Positions 33,140 through 46,303 of a DNA stretch of 64,000 nt are shown in pieces. This DNA is from Azolla caroliniana (taxonomy: Eukaryota; Polypodiophyta): positions 28,024,001 to 28,088,000 of the forward strand of contig JBHGNT010000001.1 in the NCBI GenBank assembly GCA_043228905.1. Direction: 5' to 3'. A program made the position numbers and the translations under genes. Within the stretch, counting starts at the first letter, position 1, and every line of letters starts with the position of its first letter. The notes beneath the pieces were generated by a model. The model saw nothing but the letters and a program-made list of their open reading frames with translations. It searched no databases and was not told the origin of the DNA.

Positions 33140-33385
33140 CTAGCACATCAAATATTTACATGTATACTAGTCGTTAATTTTGCAAAATCTATGCTCCTTT
33201 GTTTCTAATTCTTCAACAAGCTTTGGGAATGCTCTTTTGGATTGTTGTAGTAATTGTCAACAACTTAACACATAAACATTCCACATCACATGTACACTAG
33301 TTGTAATTAATTTTACAAAATCAATGTTTGTTTGTTTCTAGTTCTTTAACAAGTTTTGTTAATGTTATTTTTGGTTCCGCTTAAA
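33140..33385. repeat. Diverged tandem duplication, period about 143 bp
   Basis: Two stretches sharing phrases such as ACATGTA-ACTAGT, TTAATTTTGCAAAATC-ATG and TTTGTTTCTA-TTCTT-AACAAG in the same order, with many substitutions. Confidence 0.55.
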
Positions 33386-34572
33386 TTCCAATAGGCCATT
33401 GTTAGAATCATAAACCAATGTGTAATTAACATTTTGGCTATGATGGTTTAATCTAGGGGGTTTTTTATTGTAATTTTGGTAATCCTTCTCACCATAAGGC
33501 CATTAGGCATTGAAATAAATTTAGTACTCTACCCCACATTCTTTATCAAGTGTGGCTTCATTTCAATTTAGGTAGCTCTTCCTCACCATAGAGTAACTCT
33601 CATGCATAGAAAATGTTGAACACTCTACCTTGTATGTACCCTTTATCATTGGTTCCAATTTATTTCGTGTTTTTCCTTTAATACCTTGTTCTTCTCCCTT
33701 TCTTTCCCAATAATGTTTATTGCCTCTCTTATTTGTCTTCCCTAAGTTACTAAACTCCTTGTCTCTCCTATTCAAGTGTATCTCTTACAATGTCTCTTTT
33801 GAGGGCATTGTATTTGTGATACCAAGTGTTTGACTTACCACACAAACTTTTATATGTTATCATTTCTACATTAATTGGGTTGGCATTGATTCCCACCTTT
33901 TTCATTATGTTGGTAAGTGTACAATTGCATTGATGGTTGGGTTGTTGTGGACCTGACATTGATCTAAACATTTATATCAAAGCAAATGTTTCTATATTGC
34001 TAACATTGTATTATCAATTTCATATGGTAGATAATGCAATAACACCACTTGCGCAAACTTCCTCAACTCTAAATTTAGCTGGATACAGAAAGATAGGTCA
34101 TTGACATCTTACCAATGAATGTTAGGTTGGAAGCTAAAATATGATATCAAGTAGTAAAGGAAGGGCATAGGACGTTATAGCATTAAAATTTCTACATGTA
34201 TTTGAGTACTTTGAGATCAAGTGTGACTCATTTAGATTTCTACATGTCACATCCATTGTGTCCAACAATTTATCTCTTTGGGGTTGAAAGGATATCATTT
34301 AGCTATTTATTTGCAAATGTGACTCATAAACAAGGGTATGTTGTGAAGGCTTGATTTGAAAAACAATGCTAGAGGAACAACATGCATAAGGAGAGAGACA
34401 AATAAATAATTAATACAATATTTCTTAGCATTAGATATTGCACAAATATTATCACGTTACAAACATGACCTCCCTACCCTTCTTTATAGATTGAGATGAG
34501 GCTCCATGTCTTTTGTGTAGTCTTCACACATTTCCAACATTGGATTTCACATTATCCCATGTTGTGTCATGC

Positions 34573-34598
34573 AACACACACACACACACACACACACA
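34573..34598. repeat. CA microsatellite
   Basis: Uninterrupted (AC)13 run in intergenic DNA. Confidence 0.9.
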
Positions 34599-36592
34599 TT
34601 TGACCAACAACCCCTCAATACCAACATGGTGGGACAATAGAACAAATGGGTTAGATTGCTTGTGGTGCAAGTTATCTCATTGCATGAACTAGTTGTAAAC
34701 CAAATTTATTAAATTACCATCCTCGTTTTGGCAAAAAAAATCTGGAAGTATGTCTCCTTTTACTTTTTTAAATGTGTGCATTAAGCTAGTCTACCATGGT
34801 GCAAACAAGTAGCTTAAGTGGGCTCCAATTTCTGAAAAAACGTTTACCCTTCCTCAAAATCATTACCTAAAAGATTGGTATTCGTTATTTTATTAAATGA
34901 ATCTTTATTTTACTCATTTCTTTCGCATCTTCCTTTGTGATGAATCATGATATAGTTCTGTCCATTTTTGTTCCAAGGTTCTTCTTGGCTTTTCCTCCAT
35001 AAGTTGTCGTCTTGTGTTGTATTTCGTCACTCATTCTTTATTGCAACAATTATTGCTGGTTTGAGTGTTATTCCATGCCCACTACTAAAATTGTGGTTTA
35101 ATTTGACATGTTCAAACCCATAGGGTTTCTTATCACACCTAATATGAAGGGCATTATTTAAACAAGACCCAAATTGTGGCATTTAATGTAGAAATGGGGG
35201 TATACTCTAGAATCTTACTTTTACAAGTAAAATGAGACCTATGAAATTTAGAAAAGTTATTGAGGCCAAGACTAGAGACCAATGAGAAGATGATGAAGTT
35301 AAAAGTACTCCTAGTAAACCTTTGCTATTTGTATGCACATAAAGAAGTCTTCTAATATGTACTAGAGTTCCCTCCTCCCTTCTCTCAAGAAATTATCGAC
35401 ACGGGCAACACCAATGCCTCTTTATGGGTTGATGTACGAGGCAATAGCATCTTGGATTTCCAAGTGAAAATGTACACAATCTTACCTTTTGAAGTTTCAT
35501 GAAATCAAGATATAGATGTCAAATTTTACTACGTGACAATATTTGAGAATGGAACAAATAATGATTCTTTAGGTTTGTGTAGGATTTGCATAAATTATAA
35601 TCATTTTTAAATTCAGTAAGAAACTTTGTGAATCTTTAATCTTTAATTTATAGAAAGATACTCTTTTCACATTGAGCTTTTGCAAGTAATGTCGTATTTG
35701 TTTCTCAAATCCTATCAACCATTGTGGGAGGTGTTAGAATACATGAAGTGGTGGCATAAGATAATAGTGTTAATAATTTTGTTTCTAGGAACAACATATG
35801 ACCGATAACAAGTACACATAAGCATTGACACTAATGATTTATCCCTTATTCCCTTAGACTTGCTCGTCATCAATTTACCCTCCTTACACAAGTGTGCTCC
35901 TCACTATAGACCTCATTCTTATGGATGAGTAGATTCTACATGGATGATCTAACCATTTGTACGATGTTATCCAAAACTATTATATAGACCAACCAATTTA
36001 GTTGGCACATTTGCAAGATCAATGAAGAGTTTCAATGTTTCCTTTAATACTTGTGCACAAAGTCAAGTGGACACATAATTAACTACATCTTTCTTGAGGA
36101 CTATCTATATTTATTGCTTTTTGGAACTACATAATTTCTTGACTTGCTTCCACAAACAATGCTTCAATTTCACACTTGTTTGACAATATAGATCACTAGA
36201 ATATCCTAAATGACTAATGTTTTTGGTAGTTTGTACTGTGATGAGAAAATAACAAGAGAGATTGCACAAATTATTGACTAAATCTGAACTAAAATACCTT
36301 TAATAACATGAATGAGACTTAAGTCTTAAACTGTGATGAATAACATATATGTAGGTCTAGGCAATCTTTTTTCTAGACTAATTGTTGAATGAATGCAGTG
36401 ATACAAGATTCTATATAGTGAACAAATTATTGTCAAATTGGATTTGAACCCACATCCTTTTGGATTTGAGGGTAACTACAATGCCTTTGCTCACTTAGCC
36501 AAATTGTTAAAGCAATCAAACAATCAACCAAACATGTTTAGCTTAGACCCTACCACATCTCTCCTAGTGTACTCAACATCCAAAGTGATAAC

Positions 36593-37253
36593 TACCTATA
36601 ATTTCTTTTTTTTCTTTTTTTTTTTAAGGCAAGATTCACCGTGGTATTAATGAAAAGATGCCCAAAGGCTATGTATCCATACAATCTATTACAACCCTCC
36701 TACCCACATGAATCGACATGTCCAGTAGCGGAAACCGTCATGCCTGGTCTTTTCAAGACAGGGGGCAGAAAAAGCCATCTTGGTGGAGCATATCTCCATT
36801 TTATTTTGTCCCCAAAATAGGTGAAGACCTTTGCCTTTTTCCAAATTTCTCAAAATTGTTGTTGCTTGTGAAACACAACATCAGGCTCACCATGTATTGC
36901 CTCATATTGACCTCTTAGAGTATGCAGGCTCATCAACCATATCTCCTTGACTAACTCAACCACATTCGGTTTGACATTCTAAAATACACACTTACATCTT
37001 GCCTTCCATAACATCCAAACTACTAAAGAAGATACACTAGACCAAACCTTGTCTTCTTCCAAACAATGGATTGGTGTAGTATAAGAGGCATCCAACACAT
37101 GTCTTCCAGAGAGGAGAAGAAAATCAACATAGTCCCTTTCATAATTCTATATTTCTTCAGCCAACCTTCCCCCTCTCAGAAAACCCCATGTGTACACCTG
37201 TTTACCATAAATAGGATACAAAACTCTCAACACTCTTAGGTACCTATAATTTC
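36593..37253 (-). mobile_element. 5'-truncated L1-type LINE with 13-bp target duplication
   Basis: The 13-mer TACCTATAATTTC occurs at 36593-36605 and again at 37241-37253. The 635 bp between (36606-37240) start with a T-rich run (36606-36626), the poly(A) tail of a minus-strand LINE. Translating the minus strand near 37040-36870 gives fragments such as WMLWKARCKCVF, typical of the C-terminal end of plant L1 ORF2 just after the zinc-binding RT domain. The 3' UTR (minus strand, about 36670-36630) resembles the fragment near 40480. Length, tail and duplication all fit target-primed reverse transcription with 5' truncation. Confidence 0.88.
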
Positions 37254-40200
37254 AAGAACCATAAAACGTGGAAAAACAAGATGTTGGAAATTTATGGTTC
37301 AAATCATGAACATAATTTTCTTGCTATGGGACATGGTCTTGATGCGGAAAACAATTATACCTCTGAATCCACAAATAGAGACTGATAGACTTGAAACGTG
37401 GCAATTGGTGAGTAGAATTACAATTTGGTATATTTGGAAGGTCAATTGTTTGAAAGGTATTCCAAAGTGTAACTGAAAGACCTACCAAATAAATTATGGG
37501 ATTTACACAAAGATTGCGTATAATCTCAAAGGTTCTTTGGATAACATAAGAGGTGATACACAACTGATTGTTTTACAACAATTGGAATTTAGCAAAAGCC
37601 TAGACTCGTTATTACTTATAGATAGGCACAAAGGCCTAATGTAAATACTTTAATGGAGCTTCCCGATCTTAATTCAAATCTTTATTTTAAAATGGCTTTG
37701 TCTCACACACTTCCTTTAGAGCGTGTATCTCCTATCAATAGCCTTAAAGCATAGAAACAAATTTTATGCAGATGTATGCATGTGTGTGTAACACTTCATT
37801 TCGTTTTTTTAAAAGTACAAGACAATAACACATAACAATGTATTGAGGATCTCAAGCCCAATGTGAAATCATGTTCTTTACCATTCACATATTGCACACG
37901 CATGGACACACGCATGCACACACACACCCACTCACATTTTCTTAACAATGCCTCATAATACATTTTCCCTTTACAGAATTGAGGTTCGAATGATGTCTAG
38001 AAACAATGATATATTATCTTCCTTAGGCAATGCTAAATATCGAAAATTGAAAAAAAACAGAGAATTGATATTGACATCAACTGTAGACAAAGTATGAATA
38101 CAAAATCGAGCCTATGTGTTGGGAAACACAATGTTGCATTAGCTGAGATCCCAAAGAGTTCGTGCTATTGATGTAATGTTGTTGTCTATGAGAAAGTTGT
38201 TAGGACGAATATAATAGTAAGGTAGTTCTACAAGTTGTTTGTGAGTTTTACGTATTGTTTGTCAAAGTGGGTGGCATGAGTTTTGAAGTGACCGCATCAT
38301 AACCAAGCGTACTTCCTCGAGTATTTCAATACTTTAGGTTTAGTCTAGAAAAAAGCTCTCGCACTTTAAGTTTTCCTGACTCTCTTTAAAGAATGCATAC
38401 GGGCGGGGGTGATATCTTCTTTATTTATTAAATGGATGGGGAAGGCCCATAGTCATTTTTTGTTTCCTCGTAACTTTTTATAATTTGGGCATAGATTTTA
38501 GGGGCGGAAATATAAAACAATACCCATCTTCGAAAATATTTAGCTTCGAAGTATAGGGGAAAAAATGATCACAAAGGAACTTATTGAGGCCTTAGAAAGG
38601 AATTATATTGAATCCGATCCTTCAATATAGATATCTCATGATATCTTGCATCAAAACAAAACTCTAAATATTTTTTTAACTAATGGAGTATATTCTTTTT
38701 TGGAAAAAAAAACTCTAAATATTTTATTTTCGTGGGTCATATGGACTTTAGAGAGAGATAGCAACGACTATCAACTCAAAAAATGTATAATTGGAACTAA
38801 CTCTTTTTTTGTCGGGTGCATGATGTAGTTTAGAAAAAAGATGTCAGTAATTATTGATATTACCCCTACTATGAAATGTATTACTGATATTCATGCACGT
38901 GTATAATTTCTACACGGGTACATTTATTTCAATTAAAGATGAAATTGCCTATTTATAGAGAAATTAGGGATCTTAAATTGAAATATTCTCGTAAAAGCAC
39001 CATCAAGAGTCAAGACCAACCATGCTGCTCTCAATTATAGAACATCCAAATCTTGTTGATATATCAACACCAAGATTGTGCTATCAATAACAGCTATTTA
39101 TGTAATTGAGTAGGCATACATGAATCGACAAGGAAAACTCTATTAGGTGTGATTTGTTCACGTTTGTCATTGGGGCCCAGACTCTTACGACATTTTCTCT
39201 CTTGAAAAGTATATAGATCTAGAAAAAAGGTAATTATAACACATACACATCATATGATCCATATACCCTACAACATCATACCATTAACTTGATGTGTATT
39301 CTTGCATTATGGTTTCTCCTCTAAAAGAGTGTGTGAAGAAGCAACATTCTTGTAGTATCCTCATTTATAGTTTGCAAAATTAATGATGTCTATATATTTT
39401 CTTATAGGTATGAATTTTAAATTTTACGATGGGGAGGCAATGAATCTCAACCTCTTTGAATGATAGGACTAGTAGCCAATGTTACCAAAGCTCATGTTAC
39501 TATCATATTCAATCTACTATTAAATTTGAGTGGTGGCTATGCCAACCAAACTACATGATATGTAAAAGACATGATGTTGCATCAACATCAACATGGATCT
39601 ACGTTTCATTGGACACAAATCATAGTTTTTCTTGTACTAAAACTTTATATTTTCTAGAGGAACGAAAAACTTACACATATTTGATTGGTTTTAGTATGAT
39701 TAACATCAAAGGTCACATAAAATTAAAATGTCTATCATTTTCCAATTGTTAAGGATGTGAAACTAAATACATCATAATGAGTCTAAGGGAAACATTTAAA
39801 AGCTTGCTAACATTTGGGAAATTTGGATATTCATAAGTTTTCTCTTGCTAAAACATAAAGCCAATGCCCATTTAACATGTTAATTTCCACTATGCTAGAA
39901 AGTTACTAGGTTTCCGACATAGGAATTTCTTGTTTTCTAAACTTCAAGAAAGTACATTCCACAGTGGTCAATTATCAAGCCCTACATTTGATGTCCAGAT
40001 TGATTTGCCAAAAAAGGTTGTTGACATCAATTCATTGCTTTTCTTAACATAGAGACATCAATATACATAAATGTGAGGGCATGCAATGGTAGATAAACCA
40101 TGCTTTTATATGTGAAATTTTGGACCATTTCTAAGCACCATGGACTAAAACATGTGCTAAGTTGCATGTTTCATCCACATTTATACTTGAATGTATTTTG

Positions 40201-40310
40201 TTTGAAGATATGAATTCCAAATAAAATCGATCCTATTCATTGAGCTTGATAACACATGTTTTGTACATATATGTACACATCAAATTTATTATTAAACTTG
40301 TCAAAGAAAA
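37254..40310. other. Intergenic AT-rich DNA
   Basis: I see no gene, RNA or recognisable element. A short purine/pyrimidine repeat with CACACG/CACACA motifs lies near 37896-37935. Confidence 0.45.
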
Positions 40311-40535
40311 AATGGTGATATTCTCCACCAAGGTGACTTTTTCCGCCCCCTATTATGGAAGATCCGGATTTTAGATGTGTAAACACAGTTTCTAAGGTAG
40401 CTGCATGAGGGCTTTTGCTATTCAACGTGTTGGTTGATGTTGGTCTGTGTTTTTATGTATGAGTTCTTTGTAGCCTTTCGGCATCTTTCCATTGATACCA
40501 AGATGAATATTAATCAATAAATAATGGTGATATTC
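40311..40535 (+). mobile_element. Short L1-type LINE 3' end flanked by a 14-bp direct repeat
   Basis: 40325-40521 resembles the 3' part of the LINE at 36606-37240 in opposite orientation: CTCCACCAAGGTGACTTTTT is close to its CTCCACCAAGATGGC, and TAGCCTTTCGGCATCTT is close to its TAGCCTTTGGGCATCTT. AATGGTGATATTCT stands at both 40311-40324 and 40522-40535, a plausible target duplication, with a short A-rich tail (AATCAATAAAT) before the second copy. Weak similarity to the LINE may extend a little upstream of 40311, so the 5' border could involve microhomology. Confidence 0.7.
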
Positions 40536-42317
40536 TTGTTTGGCATTAAACATTAACCCATTAATAGGTCATAATACATGTCCCCTATGTACATGTGTAA
40601 TGTTGGTCGGATGAATTGATTAAAATTGTTCAAATCTCTTGTTACTTCTTATATGCACTATTTTTAAGAATGATGCAAGTAACAAAACGTTTTTTCAAGA
40701 AGGGAAATCCAATGATGTTTCCTAGAAATGTTTTGAAGGATAAAGCGATGTTTGAGGCCAATGTCATCTACAGTGACAGGAAATGTGTTCCCACATCTAA
40801 TGTGCAAGGTATACCGCATACTACAAATTTTTTAGTAGAGGGGGATTTTAATATGTAGTTGAATACGCCTTTCAACCATGTTGCACAAATGTTTCTAAAC
40901 GACACAAGCAGGAATTTTAGGGGTACTTTTTTCATGTGATTTATGAACTTGCATTCGTTGGATGGATTTCAAAGTCAAAGACCTTATTGGCCGCATATAG
41001 AAATGAATCTTTACCTCTTTTTTTGTACGGGCCATATGAGTGACGATAAGCATTCAATACCTATTCCATTTGACCCTCTTGATGAATCTACCAATTCAAG
41101 GCCATGTTTGTTAGCCATGGTTTTACGGACAGTTGATTAGATCTTAGGTGGTTTGACATGTCAGTTCATTTATGTAGTTAAGTAAATACTCTAAGCAATT
41201 TGAAGGTATGCCTTTCCCATTTGTTGGTGATGAAGGATTAGTCACGATGTCGTGTTCTTGTGATGAAGGATTAGCAGGAGAGAGGAGGCAAAAGATCAAG
41301 AAATAAAATTTTGAACTACTCCCTTCGTATTTAGTTTGAAGGTTCAATGAATGTTCAAAATCAGCGGTACCAACTTTATCACCTTTGGAGAATTAAATAA
41401 GGAAATTACAACACCACTAAAACTTAAGGAGAATAGAGCATTATACCTTTTAACTATTGTGACGAGATGAATCACTTTGTACAAAACGATTTCCACCTAC
41501 CTTTTAATGCTCGAAAGGCATCTCCAAGGTACACTATTTTGAAATCATTAACAAGAAATTCAAAACTAAAGCAAAATGGTTATTAGAAATCTCTCACATG
41601 ATAAAAATGTTTTGAATGTACTACATGCATATTTGAAGAAGACGAAAACAAAACTAGAAAGTCCTGATACCATTGGAAAATATTGATAAAGCACTATGGA
41701 TTAACTTGCAAAAGATGCTCATGTCTCAACTGTATGACTCGTACTTGAGCAGAGATATATTTCATAAACCTTCAACTTGATATGCATGAGGTTAAGATGG
41801 AATTCGATTTTAATGTTTCAAAAAATGGGCCTCCTAATCCAAGGATATATTGAAAGAAAGGTATGAATTGGTGTGAAGGATCTATAGGTGGTAGCCATAA
41901 TTCACTAGGATCCTACAAAACTCAATCAAGTTGTCCATGCCATAACAAAAGTTTGTTGTAGAGAAAACCACAATATCTGAAAATCAATTGTAAAAGAGAA
42001 ATGGATACGAAGAGTTTGACTAATTGAGGGTAGGGTGCGGAAAGTCAAGTCTTGCGATACTTCTCAAACCAGCCCTTTGTGGTGCCTGATGGAATAAATA
42101 CACACCATTTTCCCTTTCATACAAACTCTCACTCATTTCCACGAATACGAAGGAAGGTCATATACAAAATGGAATAGATGGGTCTTGAATTCAAGGAAAT
42201 GGCAAATTTGCAATTTTGACAAAAGATGGGGATGATAGTGGAAGTGAACATCCCCACCATCTCAAAGGTTGTGGTCCGTGGATAAGAAAAATTATCATTC
42301 GGATGAGCCACAAACTC

Positions 42318-42356
42318 TATTATATGTATATGTATATGCATATGACATAGATACAC

Positions 42357-42386
<30 letters not shown>
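42318..42386. repeat. Palindromic TATATG/CATATA microsatellite
   Basis: A TATGTATATG run is followed after about 15 bases by an ACATATACAT run on the same strand, so the two halves are roughly inverted and could form a hairpin. Confidence 0.75.
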
Positions 42387-42388
<2 letters not shown>

Positions 42389-44382
42389 CAAGCCAACACA
42401 ACCTAAAACTTATACAAATATTGAAGGTATTGGATATCATATTGATATATATACATCTTGCAAAGTATTGTTGTTTACTTGTACAAAGGAACCAACATCA
42501 AAAGAATCCCCATCAATAATGTGGCAACTCTTCCTATTGGTGACCTTGGGAGTCCCAAATGTTAGCCTTCCAATTAAGTGGTTGTGAATAGACCTCAAGA
42601 TTGGAGAATGTTTGACAAACCAGAAATGACATACATACTTCGTAGAAACAACTCATAAAAGGTGAAATAGAAGAGAAAGAGGTGTGATATATGTGAAACT
42701 TCATATCAAAAAAGGTGATCAATGTCCCTTGTGGTGAGAACTCCAATTTAAACGAGCCACATAGCAACCAATCCATTTGACTAATAATCAACTTAGATAA
42801 TGAGGATTGACTTTGCATTTACTGATCAATAATGGCCAAACTCTATGATGTGGCAAGAATATTGTATTCTCATACTCTCTCGTGTGTATATTCCATGCGA
42901 AGATGTGAGAAACATGCAAAGAACTAAAAAGGAGTAAGGTGTTACTCCTTGGTATCCAAAAGCTACACTCAAGGCACAAATCCTTGCATCTTACAGATAA
43001 ATATCTTGACATATGATTGCATTAAACCTTGTATGAATAAAAGACTAATGGAACGATACATCAATTATTTTGCATCCTAGTGTCATTAGTATACTCACAT
43101 TGAATCTTTAAAAATATATATAGGTATTTGAAACCTTAGTTTAATTTTACTTAGACTTTAGGAGTGTACGGATACATATATGATAAAACAAACCCAAGTT
43201 GTGCTTGAACCTTAGGAGTATATACTTATGATGAAGAGTCAAGAGATGGACACACAAAGACCAATGATTAATGATGGACGCCTAATGATTAGTTTGTATA
43301 GAAATTGGGCTTTTTTCCAACATGTCTCCAATGAAACAACTTTTGTTCAAGACTCACAACGTAAACATGTCATTTGAATAATAAAAAAGAAAGGGTTAAG
43401 TGAGTTGTTTCTAGTTTTGAGTGTAGATTTATATATAAATAAGGAGAAGAAGATGCGGCAAGTTGGACACTACAAAGTCATCGTAGAGTCAATGACTCAC
43501 AAATGAGGGAGGAAGAGGAAAAACGGGAAATGACTTTTAATTCTTAAGGTAAAAATATAAAAGTTAATCATAATAAAAGCAACTTGGGAAATAATAAAAG
43601 TGATCTATAAGAATTAAATTCCAAAATTACTAGAAGTCATTGATGAGTTGAAACATATGAGTTTGCAATACTAGAAGGGCGTTGAAAAAGTTACCATTGG
43701 GAATACAATTATCATGCTTTTGTTGTGGCGCGTTTTGAAAAACACTTAAGATGCCCAAAAGCTTGTGCGCAATCAAAAACTTTTACATGCATACTAACTT
43801 AAGAGTGTCAATAGCTCTAAAACAAATGTGATGCGTGTGAAGGATAACTATGCATTGCGTACAATAGCATGCCACTTGACATAGTAGAAAGCTTTAAATA
43901 AATACATCGTGCTTGAGGTTCTCTCTGAGGATGTGTAATGTGTTTGAGAACAACGACAATGGCTGAGAAGTAAAAAAATGTTGAGTTCCCAAGAGAATGT
44001 CTGTTTTGACTATTTCGTGACACTAGTGCGTCTGTATGGGTTTAAAATAATGGGGTGATAGCATTCCTAAGTCACTTCGAAGAGTTAGAAAATGTACCCA
44101 AAACACCTTCTTATGAAGTTTTTTTAGCCCGAAATACAAATGCGCAAGACACTGTTGACTCTTAATGTCTGATCACTTGGCACATGCTTTCACACATTAT
44201 TAAATTCTGCATGTTGCACATACTACACGAAAAATGTTTGACTTTTGGTCCCATTGGTCATATCTAGATGCTCTCTTGCTATACTTATTGGATTAATGAT
44301 TACTTTGTAGGATCTAAAATTGAGAACACCGAAGTTCGATCCTTGCCATGGGATTAATCTTATCCCATTCATTGCAATCGAT

Positions 44383-44484
44383 TTGTGGACCTCAAAAAGA
44401 TATATAGAGGGTGGTAAAACACCATCTCTTTTCTTGTGGACCTCAATAAGATATATGGTGGATGGTGAAACACCATATCTTTTT
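44383..44484. repeat. 51-bp tandem duplication
   Basis: Two adjacent units, 44383-44433 and 44434-44484, both beginning TTGTGGACCTCAA and containing AAACACCAT, with about seven differences. Confidence 0.85.
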
Positions 44485-44727
44485 AATGTTGTGCTTTCTT
44501 TGTTTCTTGGTAAAAATAATCATAAAATGACCTATTCAAAATTTCACATTGACAAAATTATTCAATATTACTTACCACTCAATTAAGCTAATATGGTGTT
44601 GATTAGCTTTGTGAAAAGATAGAAAGGCCGACAAATTGCTTAGTGGAAGTTTTCGACGTTTGGATGGGATGTTCTAGTAATTACCATTATGACTGCAGTC
44701 ATAAACTGATACATTTTGGTGGACCGG

Positions 44728-44773
44728 GAACCCTAAACCCTAACCTATTATATATAAACCCTAAACCCTAAAA
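44728..44773. repeat. Telomere-like CCCTAAA motifs
   Basis: GAACCCTAAACCCTAACC at 44728-44745 and AAACCCTAAACCCTAAA at about 44756-44772, separated by a short TATATA spacer. These are four imperfect copies of the plant telomere unit, too few for a telomere. Confidence 0.8.
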
Positions 44774-45350
44774 TCGAGGTTTCACGTGTTTTTTTTAGTG
44801 GTCCGATCTGTAGAAGGGATCCAATAGGTATTTATGTGCTTTCATAATAATGTCTTTCCCAAGTTATGGTCATGATAATGTTTGGTTTGGAAAAATAAAA
44901 AACTCAGTGCAATTTTTGTTTTTTGTTTCATTAATGTTCAAAGGTTAAGAATGGTGATTATAATATTTATAGATACAACACTTTGAAGAAATATATTCTG
45001 AAGAAAACCTAAATAAAAAGATTGGAAAGGGTTTAGTAAGACTTTATGTATTTTAATTCTGTTCATTAATGTTACAAAGTATAGTTAGAGTCTAGAGATA
45101 ATGATCTCATACAACAAACACCCAGCAACTTATTTTGTACTCCAAATCATACTCTTCCATCAAAATATTATTATTATTTTCTCTCTCAATCAAGATAAGA
45201 CTAAACTTTTTAACTGGAAAATAAATAAAAAGCACACTGTATTTTTAAATTTATGGCACATTGTTTCTTTTATTTTGGCTTTCTTCTTCTTCTTTCTCTG
45301 TCAGAGTAAAGCAGAAAATATTCAGTTGTTTTTTTAGTTGCTTTACCTTA

Positions 45351-45355
<5 letters not shown>

Positions 45356-45390
<35 letters not shown>

Positions 45391-45406
45391 CTCTCTCTCT
45401 CTCTCA
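45356..45406. repeat. CA/CT compound microsatellite
   Basis: A (CA)n run passes directly into a (CT)n run, about 900 bp upstream of the EDR4-like start codon, inside the pyrimidine-rich region. Confidence 0.92.
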
Positions 45407-46303
45407 ATGCTCTATTTTTTTCTCCATTTCTTTCCTGTTTTTTTTTTTTTTCTAATTTTCCAAAAAATTTTCTTTCCTGTTTTTCTTTACTCATCATGCT
45501 TGTTTTTTCCATTTAAAAAAAAATTCGGTTTTCCTCATACATATATTAACTGATTTTATCCATTAAACAGCATAATTTGTTTTTAGAAAAAAAATGGAAC
45601 CAGCATTTTCTTCAAACATCTTCTCTGCCCACAGCCATGGAAAATGATAAAATTAAATAAAAATAATTTTTTTTTGCCTTTCGTTCCTTTTCCTTTTCTT
45701 TTCTCTTTTGTACTTCATGTTTATTCTTCTAATACTATAATCTATCTCACTCATTTCTTCTCCATATGCGCTGTTTCTTTCGGTCTTGCTTTCTCTGCAT
45801 ATACGAGAGGTAATTAATAATGCATTTTAGCGTGATTTACATAATGTTGTTATTGCCCACTTTCTCTGCTTTCTTCATCTCCTTTTTCTTTGATTCTCTA
45901 CATTAATTCATCTTCTGCTTCTCCTTCCCCCCCAAAAAATGTAATCTAAAATATCTACTGATTATTATGCTCATTTTCTTCTTCTTCTCATTTTCATTTG
46001 CATATATATGAAAATTAGTTACATGAAATCTAGCTAATTGATGTGTGTTAATGCTTTAATATATGTGCTCTCTTTTTCTCTGCATACGGTTATTATTATT
46101 ATTAGTATTACTGTTATTTATTTTTGCATATACAAATTGTGATGGAATTTTACATTGTTAATAACCCTTCCCCCTTCTGTCTCTGCATAATGCTCTTTCG
46201 TTTACTATTGTTTTTTTCGCACAAATCAAAGCTAATAACCTACATGATTAAAACTCTGTTCCCCCTTGTTTTGCTTCAGGTGATATATAGATAAGGGTGC
46301 AAT

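Larger units (their letters stand above)
32372..36592. other. Intergenic AT-rich DNA downstream of SEC11
   Basis: No supportable gene. It contains the presumed SEC11 3' UTR, a diverged tandem duplication (about 33140-33250 against 33283-33385) and a CA microsatellite at 34573-34598. The remaining short open frames lack recognisable motifs. Confidence 0.5.
40536..46303. other. Intergenic AT-rich DNA upstream of the EDR4-like gene
   Basis: No gene I can support. It holds small tandem repeats and microsatellites (listed separately), a telomere-like motif near 44.7 kb and, at about 45280-46280, pyrimidine-rich sequence that is probably the promoter and 5' UTR of the EDR4-like gene. TTTTGCTTCAG ending at 46279 could be the acceptor of a 5' UTR intron. 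Confidence 0.45.

Noticed and set aside
40616-40858. 80-codon plus-strand frame in intergenic DNA
   Set aside because: No motif, no neighbouring exon structure, AT-rich surroundings.
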